From Davidsoniella eucalypti (Eukaryota; Ascomycota; Sordariomycetes; Microascales; Ceratocystidaceae): a DNA stretch of 64,000 nucleotides. Below are positions 37,051-45,575 of this stretch, one piece after another (the stretch's first letter is position 1; each line of letters begins with the position of its first letter). The notes beneath the pieces were generated by a model that saw only the letters and a list, made by a program, of their open reading frames with translations, was not told the origin of the DNA and searched no databases. The position numbers and the translations under genes are program-made. Location: assembly GCA_004009845.1 (NCBI GenBank), contig RMBW01000136.1, positions 1-64,000 on the forward strand. The letters are read 5' to 3'.

Positions 37051-38370
37051 ACTCGGAGTCTGACTTCGAATCTCTCGGGATCTTGTGCCCCTACAAATTG
37101 AAGCGAGGGACACAAGTAAGCAATTGCCGTGGACATAAGGTACTGATACCTTTCAAGGCACTACAGCGAGCTAAAATTGTATGGGAGGCACCGTGGGCCA
37201 AACGTATCCCTATCACCACACAAATACCAAAAGTCAAAAAAGAAGAAGCAAAGCAAATCCACCTGGCAACCCTAGCAAATCTATGGTTGGGCGAAGCCTA
37301 TTGTTTGTATACCGACGGGTCTATGGAAGGAGATAAATCCTCCTACGCCTTTGTCGACATAGACAATAAAACGGTACGGTTTCAAGAGGCAAATGCCTTA
37401 GGGCCTTACACTGAGGTTGCAGACTGCGAAAGCTATGCAATATATAGAGCCCTTTGCTACGTTCGAAAGCTGCCAATAAGGAAAAGAGTCCTGATCTTTG
37501 TCGACAGCCAAGCTGCCATCCAAAGAGTACGGAAGCCTGGAATATTCACGAATCTTATAGAGAAGCTAAACCTACAAGACCTAGACACCAGTATAGAAAT
37601 ACACTGGTGCCCAGGCCATGTCGGGATAGAAGGAAATGAGATAGTGGATAAGCTTGCAAAGGAGGCTCTTGAAAAAAGAGTATGCATCTCTATTGCAACC
37701 ACTGGGTACATCAAGAAAAAAATCAAAGAGAACATCTTCAAACTCTGGGATACACTGATCAACCGTGATATCGACAAACTTGGGAATCACTATCGGTCAC
37801 TCGGGAAGACAGGAGTGAGTGATCTGAAACCGATTGAAGGCGAGAAGAAGCTGACAACAACCTACTATCAACTTCTAACGGGAAAGGGCGCTTACCTGCC
37901 ATACCTAAAGACCATAGGCAAGGTATCGAATAACATGTGTCGACATTGTCAGCTGGCCATCGAAACTACTCAGCACTTGGTGTTGGACTGTGATAAGTGG
38001 CTTGTGCAAAGACAAGAGTTGAAAGACGTCTGCGATGGTGAGATAAAGATGGAAGACTTATTTAGTAAAGCGAAGCACCAGCAAGCACTGTTAATATTTC
38101 TCTCAAAAAAAAAAGGAATAGGTGGAAGAGACTGGGGAAAAGTTGAGGAAGTGACTAACGAGGGTTATTGTAGGTGAGGGCGAACCAGTCGCACTTCGAG
38201 ATGAGGAGTGGTGGGGGTGAGAGTCTTGGGGTGGTTGATTTTCTTTGATTTTGCGTTACGTTTCTACTTGTTTTCTGTAATGTTTTGTTGTTGGTATTGA
38301 TTTATTCGTTGTTTCTTTTAAAATCTTCATAGCTCTATAGCTCCATAAGATAAATGAATTAAAAAAAAGA
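36633..38370 (+). mobile_element. LINE 1: non-LTR retrotransposon, 5'-truncated and RT-deleted
   Basis: What remains is the endonuclease-RT linker ('MPWWNDELKQLRKSF'), a short junction, then the post-RT region, RNase H domain, a CCHC-like finger, a 3' untranslated region and an A-rich tail (38357-38376). The endonuclease and the whole RT palm are missing. The 3' end (about 38324-38370) is the sequence found alone at 1898-1946 and 18553-18597. The RNase H-bearing ORF2 architecture resembles Tad/I-type fungal LINEs. Confidence 0.85.
37023..38177 (+). CDS. LINE 1 RNase H ORF (384 residues, intact)
   Basis: An uninterrupted ATG-initiated frame. After a stretch of about 90 residues derived from the RT-RNase H connection comes a type I RNase H domain. 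'LYTDGSMEG' carries the first catalytic Asp, 'ADCESYAIYRAL' the Glu, 'IFVDSQAAI' the second Asp, and 'HWCPGHVGIEGNEIVDKLAKEA' the His and last Asp. The C-terminus has a C-X2-C-X8-H-X4-C finger ('CRHCQLAIETTQHLVLDC'). In LINEs RNase H removes the RNA template during second-strand synthesis. The RT is missing, so this element cannot move by itself. The open frame is either young or kept. Confidence 0.8.
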   Translation: MAQLTKDHLNSESDFESLGILCPYKLKRGTQVSNCRGHKVLIPFKALQRAKIVWEAPWAKRIPITTQIPKVKKEEAKQIHLATLANLWLGEAYCLYTDGSMEGDKSSYAFVDIDNKTVRFQEANALGPYTEVADCESYAIYRALCYVRKLPIRKRVLIFVDSQAAIQRVRKPGIFTNLIEKLNLQDLDTSIEIHWCPGHVGIEGNEIVDKLAKEALEKRVCISIATTGYIKKKIKENIFKLWDTLINRDIDKLGNHYRSLGKTGVSDLKPIEGEKKLTTTYYQLLTGKGAYLPYLKTIGKVSNNMCRHCQLAIETTQHLVLDCDKWLVQRQELKDVCDGEIKMEDLFSKAKHQQALLIFLSKKKGIGGRDWGKVEEVTNEGYCR

Positions 38371-38738
38371 AAAAAGACACAAATGGCTCAAAAAGGTTAT
38401 AAAACATATTGTTCTTGGCTTTCAATATTTACAAGTGATTTATGTAACTTGGGTTTGTTAGGATTTGAGTCCTATCTGAAGTCTGAATGGCTTTATGAGA
38501 TGATGCTAGATTAGATTCAGATTTGATTAGGGTGTGGCATCATTCACCATGAACCTGTTGTGTCTGGGTGGGATGCCTGTGATATATCACTAGCTAGTAG
38601 ATATTCTAACTAAAACAATGATTAACTGCCCAATGAAAACATTCCTCTAATTGAAAGAGAACTGAAAAGAAATCAAGACAAATCAATATATCATAAACAA
38701 ACATTTTGCTGTAATCTCAGTACTTAAACATTTTGGTG
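38371..38738. other. Short intergenic region 3' of FunK1
   Basis: An AT-rich stretch between the LINE 1 tail and the FunK1 stop codon. It contains the repeat copy D (38612-38654), related to three copies upstream of FunK1. Confidence 0.5.
38612..38654 (+). repeat. Flanking direct repeat, copy D (3' of FunK1)
   Basis: About 43 bp beginning AAAACAATGATTAACTGCC. It is roughly 75% alike, in the same orientation, to copy C at 41509-41550 on the other side of FunK1, and more weakly to copies A and B. Confidence 0.5.
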
Positions 38739-41054
38739 CTATTCTAGGGGTTTAATAGCATTGTCGTAGGCCTTTAGAATGGGGATGTAGAGCTGCTCAG
38801 GACTGCCCTCTGGTGTTCCAAGTATGAATGTATCCCCAAACAAGATTGATCTGATTGTTAAGCATAAATGCTTCACAACATTTAATGGCTCTGGGAACCC
38901 ATCCAGTATAGCATTGAGTCCACCACCTATAACCATATCTGCAGTCTTAAAACTAGCAATGTCATCTAAGCTTCTAGCCTCCCACCTTCGAAGACGATCC
39001 ATACCTTTCTTCTGTTTGATATCACCAAACCCATTGTTCCATGATTGGTGTGCACACATCCAAATCAAAACATAAAAGAACGACTCTAGGTCATGGCGAT
39101 AGGTATGGTCAATCCCCTGCAGAACCTGAATTGCCATGAAGAGAATCGTACCTGTTCGATGTTTTACACCACTTGGACCACTATCTTCCATCTTGGCTAG
39201 ATCGAGGTCAATAAGCATACCACTGAAGCCATCTGCAGTCTTAGGGTCTGTGATGACAATGTTGTTTGCTGAAATGTCCCGGTGAAGAATTCTTCCTGTC
39301 ATGTAAAGAGACCTGTGAGCTTTTATAGCATCTCTTAGTGTTTCAAGCAACTCTCTCACTGTCTGGAAGCTTCCGAGGGGACGACCAGCAGGGGAAACAA
39401 CAATGCAGTAGTAGATCCTATTGTCCCAAGAGACCTCAGTAGCAGGCTGATCTTCGTTAATTGATGGCTGATCTTCGTTAATTGATGGCTGATCTTCGTT
39501 AATCGATGGCTGATCTTCGTTAATCGATGGCTGATCTTCGTTAATCGATGGCTGATCAGAGTTGTTCTCTGATTTCTTCTTTGACAAGCGGGTATCGGTA
39601 GATGGGTGGTCAGATGTTGGCTTTCGTTTTTTACTGGGGGTAAATGCTGGCGCTAGCTTTGGAGGTTGTCTGTTTTGGTTGAGAAACCGGTGCTGTTGAG
39701 ACAGAAATTTCAGGCATCCTCGTATCTTTTTGGTGGATGTGATTTGACAATAGGCTATCATCTTGTTCACGCCCTTAACACCCCGTTCTTGTGCTAACTT
39801 CAGGTGTTCAACTTCCGGAGTCCGCTTTTCCGGCACCCATGAAAACTTGACAACATATCCTTCAGTTGTAGTAAAGCATGTGGTTGCTCGACTGACAACT
39901 GCAGTCCGGCTTACAATCTGCTTAACGAATTTGAACTCCAAGCCCTGTAGCTTAATACATTGACACCCATCCTCAGATTTGATAAATGTGTCGAGGCCCA
40001 TGGCATCATCATCCATCGTGGCATATCCAACAAGAGCTCGTGCAAATTTCTCTGGCGTTTTATGAATATCAATCAGACCTGAGCTATAAGGCCCTGATCG
40101 ATCAAACACCCAGAGCTCCATTCTTGATCCACAGAGCAAGAAGCCATGAACAAACCTACGTGTAGGGTCATCACCAAAGATACTTCGAACATAGCGTGTC
40201 AACTGAAGAAAATCCGCCTTGAATCTGCTTTTGTCGTAAGATTGCTTGTGCTCCCCAACAACAAGAATATTCTTATAGAGAAAGGTGTTGCCTGTGATTG
40301 TACGTTTCTGGAAGAAGATATCGATTTGACCTTTTTGCCCTTCAAACTGACTGGCTGTCGTTGTAGTATATAACTCGTTTGGCGAATGGGGGAAAGAACT
40401 ATCTTGTAGTGAGCATAGCCACTTCCAGACGGCGCTCTCACTGGAAATCGAAGGAAATGATGTCCATCTGTTACCATGATATTCTGCCATCACATTGCTC
40501 AACATCTTGTTCTGTTCCTCTGTCCAAGTTTCAGGGTTGAAGAAATTGTCAAAGAAGCCACCGACACCACGAAACGTACAGTCCTCGATCTCAAGGAAGA
40601 GCTCCCTCTCAATAAGTCGACCTGCTTCACTATCACAAAATCGACTAGAGCTAGTCTTGATAGGTGTCTGAAGGGATGGATGGGAGAAAGTAGGCCGTGG
40701 GGGTGTTGATGGGCGGGGCGGTGGGAGTGTTGATGGGCGGATAATGGCAAATATTGTAGTCCAAACTTCAATTTCGGAGGCTTTGTTGATGATATGTTGA
40801 ATGAGGGGGTTGAATTTGTCGATTTTTACAGCACCCTTGTCCAAGTCTGTCATTGTGGATGATATGGCTGCTCTTGCCTTAAATGCTCGTGTTGTGGGTG
40901 ATATAACTAAAGATGCTAGAAGACTAACAACTACGTTTTCTTGTTGAGTCGCATCGATGTCAAAGAAGTCTAGTAGTTGAGCTCTATGATTCACAAGAAT
41001 ATCATCAATAGGGTTCTTCTCGATGATATCGAGTTCTTCTTGAGTGAAAGCCAT
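38739..41054 (-). CDS. FunK1 fungal-specific protein kinase with nuclease-like N-terminal region
   Basis: A single exon of 771 residues from ATG 41054 (MAFTQEELD). The FunK1 family region (Pfam Pkinase_fungal) is clear: 'VVGEHKQS', 'RRFVHGFLLCGSRMELWVF', then the kinase with Lys403 ('YVVKFSW'), catalytic 'HRDISANNIV' (Asp593), 'LIDLDLA' (DLD in place of DFG, 616-618), 'GTILFMAIQVL' and 'HDLESFFYVL'. Between the glycine-lysine lobe and the catalytic loop lies an insert. It has basic 'KKRK'/'KKK' clusters (possible nuclear signal) and five perfect DQPSINE heptads (500-534). Residues Asp245, Glu268 and Lys270 have the D...E-X-K layout of PD-(D/E)XK nucleases, which is only an inference. FunK1 copy number expands in many fungi and its function is unknown. 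It sits between LINEs and is flanked by short direct repeats. Confidence 0.92.
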   Translation of the reverse strand: MAFTQEELDIIEKNPIDDILVNHRAQLLDFFDIDATQQENVVVSLLASLVISPTTRAFKARAAISSTMTDLDKGAVKIDKFNPLIQHIINKASEIEVWTTIFAIIRPSTLPPPRPSTPPRPTFSHPSLQTPIKTSSSRFCDSEAGRLIERELFLEIEDCTFRGVGGFFDNFFNPETWTEEQNKMLSNVMAEYHGNRWTSFPSISSESAVWKWLCSLQDSSFPHSPNELYTTTTASQFEGQKGQIDIFFQKRTITGNTFLYKNILVVGEHKQSYDKSRFKADFLQLTRYVRSIFGDDPTRRFVHGFLLCGSRMELWVFDRSGPYSSGLIDIHKTPEKFARALVGYATMDDDAMGLDTFIKSEDGCQCIKLQGLEFKFVKQIVSRTAVVSRATTCFTTTEGYVVKFSWVPEKRTPEVEHLKLAQERGVKGVNKMIAYCQITSTKKIRGCLKFLSQQHRFLNQNRQPPKLAPAFTPSKKRKPTSDHPSTDTRLSKKKSENNSDQPSINEDQPSINEDQPSINEDQPSINEDQPSINEDQPATEVSWDNRIYYCIVVSPAGRPLGSFQTVRELLETLRDAIKAHRSLYMTGRILHRDISANNIVITDPKTADGFSGMLIDLDLAKMEDSGPSGVKHRTGTILFMAIQVLQGIDHTYRHDLESFFYVLIWMCAHQSWNNGFGDIKQKKGMDRLRRWEARSLDDIASFKTADMVIGGGLNAILDGFPEPLNVVKHLCLTIRSILFGDTFILGTPEGSPEQLYIPILKAYDNAIKPLE
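39453..39557 (-). repeat. 21-bp x5 in-frame minisatellite (DQPSINE)
   Basis: Five consecutive 21-bp units, nearly identical (a single T/C difference between two sub-groups), each encode Asp-Gln-Pro-Ser-Ile-Asn-Glu. A degenerate sixth unit (DQPATE) follows. The unit is a multiple of three, so copy-number change keeps the kinase open. Confidence 0.95.
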
Positions 41055-41427
41055 ATTGGTATGTCTATGAGAATATGGTAGCTTAGTCAAGGGTTTCCTC
41101 AATTGAAGTTAGAAAGGAAAATGTAAACAAACCTCTTCCAGCATAAGCGGGTTTTTGCAGTAGGATGAATAGGAGAATGATGAATAGGAGAATGATGAAT
41201 TGACGCAGGAAATATGGTAATGTTGAGGGTGTTTATTTCGCCGATATAGAAGTTGAGAAATCGTGATAGGGTGTACTTTTAAAATGTCCAAGATGATGAT
41301 GTTGATTTTAAAATGCCCAAATAACAACAAATGGACTCTGTTGTACATTCTAAATTGTGGAGGGAAACTGCTTATATATATTTATAGTAGTTAGCTTTAT
41401 AGTGGATACCTGTTGAAAACAGCCAAG

Positions 41428-41550
41428 AAAACATAGTTATGCTGCCTAACAAAGATTGCTGTGACAACCCATAAAACATAGTTATGCTACCTAACAAATA
41501 TTGCTAACAAAACAACAGTTAGATGCCTAATGAAACTTTCCTCGAACTGA
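41428..41550 (+). repeat. Direct repeat cluster, copies A, B and C (5' of FunK1)
   Basis: Copy A (41428-41460) and copy B (41473-41505) share 31 of 33 bases with a 45-bp period, starting AAAACATAGTTATGCT. Copy C (41509-41550) is more diverged but close to copy D on the far side of the FunK1 gene. Confidence 0.7.
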
Positions 41551-42058
41551 AGTAGTAGTCAGGGGAAGGCTGACACTAGTGGCTATTACTACTAGTTATA
41601 GACAGAAAAGATTAGATTGAATGCCTAGGGGAAAACCTTGGGAGATTTCAATTTACCACAATCCTTATTTTTCATAAAGTTTTTTTACTATGCCTTACTT
41701 TCTCTTCCGGTAGTCTCATAAATAGATTTCTGTTACAACCTGAGAAAAGACCTTTATTCTGCCAAGATATACTTTAATACATTTTTCATTGTATGTATCA
41801 TTTAGATACTGTTTCTAGCATCATCTTTGGGTTAGATGGATATAGACTTTAGAATCTCAAATAGTTGTGACAACTTCATCATACAACCTATCTCCTTTAG
41901 CCTCTTGATGTTGATGTCTTCCAGCTAGTGAAACTAGCATATTCCTAAGCACTCCACGACATAATTTTGGCTGACCATCGCAACATCAACAATAATACCT
42001 TTCTTAGATATCTACTTTTTTTTTTTAGTATGTTGTTCAATGATAGCGTGAATAAAGT

Positions 42059-42075
42059 GATATATATATATATAT
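42059..42075. repeat. (TA)n microsatellite
   Basis: About eight TA units immediately upstream of LINE A, possibly at its insertion point. Confidence 0.8.
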
Positions 42076-42101
42076 TTCATTTTTGGCCATTGTTAAAGAT
42101 A

Positions 42102-42900
42102 TCTCGCAAAGAAGAGGCTGCCCGAGAGCGCGCTGCGGAGTTAGAACGGCAGAGGATAGCCGCTATAGAGCTTGAGGAAGCTGAAGAAGCGAGCAGATAC
42201 CATGGTGGAGGTGCTCAGCTTCTTTGATAAGGCAGCTAAGGAGGCGAAGGAGAAGCTGAAGTGTGCCGGTATGGATGCAGAAGCTGACAGACTCATCCAG
42301 AGCATCCAAGACACGGTTAAAAAAGAGGTAGAAATGATTTTGGGTGGTAAACCAAACCATCCTAAAGGGCCGCAGACATCGTCCGAACCGAAGGAAAAGG
42401 CCAAGAAACAACAGCAACAACAACAACAGGCAGAGAAGAAGAATGAGTCCTCTACACCGCCAAAAAAAAAAAAAACTCCTCACACGCTGCCAAGGGAACG
42501 ACCCTCAACATTCAAAATAGAATCAAGAAGATAAACCAGAGCAACCGACACATGGCCAGACTCCTGCCAGAATCTAGGATGATTGGTGTCAACCCTATGC
42601 TGGCCAAGAAGAAAATGAACCTCCCTGTTCAAGGGAACCGACAAGGTCACCAACATGACAGCAACCGCTACTGGCTTCGCACTTTCCATTGCTGGAACGC
42701 CCAAGGCGGAGGAACTGGAAATGATCCGAAACTACCTGGAAGCCAGCATGGTGGAGAAGGAGACAGTGTGGGAGAAATTCGTCATACACAACATCCCCAG
42801 GCTGGTACACGACATTGGCGGCACACGCCCAACCACAATCGAGGACATCAAGACGGAAATCGAAAAGGCTTTTGGGGGAGAGATGAAGAGCATGACACAG
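42102..42900 (+). pseudogene. LINE A ORF1 (Gag-like) remnant
   Basis: Coding pieces in three frames: Arg/Glu helix 'RKEEAARERAAELERQR' to 42227, then 'MVEVLSFFDKAAKEAKEKL' (from 42202) with a Gln7 run and Lys-rich stretch to 42534. Next come 'MARLLPESRMIGVNP', 'TATGFALSIAG' and 'WEKFVIHNIPRLVHDIGG'. The last blocks match the middle part of fungal LINE ORF1. The zinc knuckles expected after them are absent, so a deletion joins ORF1 almost directly to the endonuclease. Confidence 0.7.
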
Positions 42901-45575
42901 ACAATAGAAATATACCAAGCCAACGTACAAAAGCGGCACACAGCGCAAAAGGCGGCTTTGGATGAAGCCGCCAGAAGGGATGCGGAGGTGGTCATGGTGC
43001 TGGAACCGGCAATCTACCAAGGCCGGACAACACCGCACCCACACTATACCCAGGTGGAACCCTTGACACAAGAAAGAAGGAGAGCTATATGTTTCGTAAA
43101 AAAGAACACCAACCTCGAGATACACGCAGATGACTGTGTCCCTGCCCACCCAGACATTTCGACTGTATCAATCAAACACAGGGCTATCGCAGACAATCAG
43201 GGTAATTGGTGTGTACAATGCAGGGACACAAAGCCGCAGACCGAATGAAGCAGTGAACACCCTGATGCAGAACAACCGGAGGAACAAAAACATGATCATA
43301 GTGGGAGATTTCAATCTTCACCACAGTCAGTGGGATGCTAATGCCAAAAAGCACGACACCAAGGCGGAAGAACGCATCTACTGGATGGAGGCACACAGAC
43401 TACTCAATGTCGGAGACCCCAAGGTACCGACACACGGATCGGGAAGTGTGATAGATCTTACTCTCATATCAGCCAACTTGGTCGGAAAGATAGCAGGGGT
43501 TCAATATGATCTAGACTGTGGCAGTGATCACACCCCAAGCCTACTCGAGATACAAACCACCATCCCCGAAAAGCACATCACCACGAAATGCTGGAAGAAC
43601 ATCGATATGGAGAAGTTCCTGGAAGAATGCCACCAAGCGGGCACAGAACTGGACCGACACGCACACAGGCCGACAACACACTCAGCAGCTGAACTGGACG
43701 ACATTGCGCAGGAGACTGCGGACAGGCTACATCAAGCACTGGCACGGGCTACACCAACGAGGAGAGTCCACGGATCGGGATACCGCTGGTGGAACGAAGC
43801 GTGTCACCAAGCCAAGAAGGAAACCATCAACGCCAGGCGAAAGGCACACTCTTTACGGCACTTGGTGAGAGCTGGGGGCACCAACCTCTTACCAGAATTG
43901 AGAGATGCCGAGGCCGAACACCACAAGGCCGTGGAGGAACTCAATCGGACAATATCGAGGACATGTAGGGACCACTTCCGAGAGGTTATATCTAGCATGG
44001 CATCACTACCGGATGTATTTAGGGCGGCAAAATGGCTCAAACAGGAACAAAGAACGAGATCCCCTACCCTAAAGTCCAAAGATGGCAACCTCAAGTCCAC
44101 GCTGGCAGACAAAATACAAGTGCTCCGAGATACCCACCTCACGGGTAGTGGCATGGAGGATTCTGACAGACCTGAGATCCAAAACGACAAGGACAACACC
44201 TGGACACCTTTCACCCAGGACGAAGTGAGGAGCTCTATCAGCAAACCAAGAAACACGGCACCCGGCATAGATGGAGTCAAGAACAAAGTGCTTGCCTCAA
44301 GCTGGCCAGCCTTAGGACCACATATCACTTGGCTACTCAACCAGTGCATAGCAGTTGGACACCATCCTACATGCTTCAAGAAGGCCAGATTAGTGGCGCT
44401 ACCCAAGCCTGGCAAGAGGGATAGGAAAGAACCAAAATCCTACCACCTGATATCACTACTACCCACTATGGCGAAAGCTTTGGAGAGGCTAGTGGTCAGG
44501 AAAATGGCGTTGAGCTCTTTAAAAATTGGACTTTTTGGAAAAAACTACGCCTGCCCTACCAAAGAGATCAGCCTCATATCTCACGATGGCTCTTGTCAAC
44601 GAGATACAAAAAAGCCTGGCATACAAAGAGATCACAGCCCTGCTGACTTTCGACATACAAGGGGCTTTTGATGGAATACTGCCTGATCGGATGGTGAATA
44701 GATTGATCTCGCAAGGATGGCCTAATCATGTCTGCAAATGGGTACAGTCCTTTTTGGACAACAGAAAAGCTCAGATCTCTCTAGATGGCCAAGGGGAAAC
44801 CCTAGGACCAACTTCTGGAAGCCTACCACAGGGATCACCGGTCTCACCCATACTATATATGCTCTTCATGGCTCCGCTATATAGTGCGTGGCCCAGACAC
44901 CTCAAGGGATACATGGACGATGGCATATGGGGAATCAGCGGAAAGGACTACGACATGCACAAGCGGGCTCGAGAAAGTACTGAAGTACACAGTGGACTGA
45001 TATACGAAGAACGGCCTAAAGCTGGACCATAAGAAAACAGGCCTGATCTACATCACCAGAAAAACCTCTGCCAAAGAAGACCCGGACCTAGTGATAGATG
45101 GAATCCCAAGGATCACAGCTACGCCGAAGAAAAGCGCCCTGAGATGGCTGGGTGTCTGGTTCGACAGGACCCTGAGTTTCAGGCACCATGTGAAGGAAAT
45201 AGCCTCACGAATGGAAAGATCGGCTGGTGCACTGCATATCCTCAAAGGCTGCAAATTCGGGGGACCTATGAAGGAACTCATACAAGTGGTCAGAGCAATT
45301 TTTGAACCTGTGATGACATATGCAGCCGCAACTTGGTGGAAACCAGGAGAAAGAGGCAACATAGACAAGGCAGCACGACTGGAAAAGCACTCCGGAAAGC
45401 ACTACTGGTTGCACTCCCAGCCTACAGAACGACACCATCGGCACTGATCCATATGCTGGCAAACATGCCCCCCGCAGGACTCATAATGGATAATGCAGTC
45501 ACAAGGGAAGCTATTAGATGGTACCAACTAGACGACAAGCATCCACTGCGAGAAATGCAGTATGGCCCCGGAAGA
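42900..45575 (+). pseudogene. LINE A ORF2: endonuclease and reverse transcriptase, broken
   Basis: Endonuclease motifs: 'IYQANVQKR' and 'MVLEPAIYQG' near 42910-43020, a frameshift near 43170, then 'VGDFNLHHSQWD' (about 43300) and 'SDHTPSLLEI' (about 43523). RT motifs: 'NTAPGIDGV', 'ARLVALPKPGKRD', a frameshift near 44520, then 'FDIQGAFDG', 'LPQGSPVSPILY' and YMDDG. After another frameshift near 44970 come 'GLKLDHKKTGLIYIT' and 'ALRWLGVWFDRTLSFRHHV', and after one near 45375 'LPAYRTTPSALIHMLANMP'. Catalytic residues survive but the frame does not. Confidence 0.88.

Larger units (their letters stand above)
41055..42085. other. Intergenic region upstream of FunK1
   Basis: AT-rich, without a gene. 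It holds a short tandem repeat of about 15 bp at 41163-41200 (GATGAATAGGAGAAT units), the direct repeat cluster A-C at 41428-41550, and a (TA)n run at 42059-42075 directly before the first LINE A sequence. Confidence 0.5.
42086..45575 (+). mobile_element. LINE A: non-LTR retrotransposon, frameshifted, lacking its 3' end
   Basis: In order: a coiled-coil/Gln-rich ORF1 (Gag-like) remnant, an APE-type endonuclease, a linker with 'YRWWNEACHQAKKE', and an RT whose catalytic YMDDG is at 44910-44921. The start of the RT-RNase H connection follows. At least four frameshifts or stops interrupt it. The element then stops at about 45575, where the RT of a different LINE (B) begins in another frame. No RNase H or 3' end of LINE A is found after LINE B. 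Confidence 0.9.

Noticed and set aside
39453..39557. Regular 21-bp repeats as a CRISPR-like array
   Set aside because: Units are directly contiguous without spacers and in frame with the kinase, so they are a coding minisatellite in a eukaryote.
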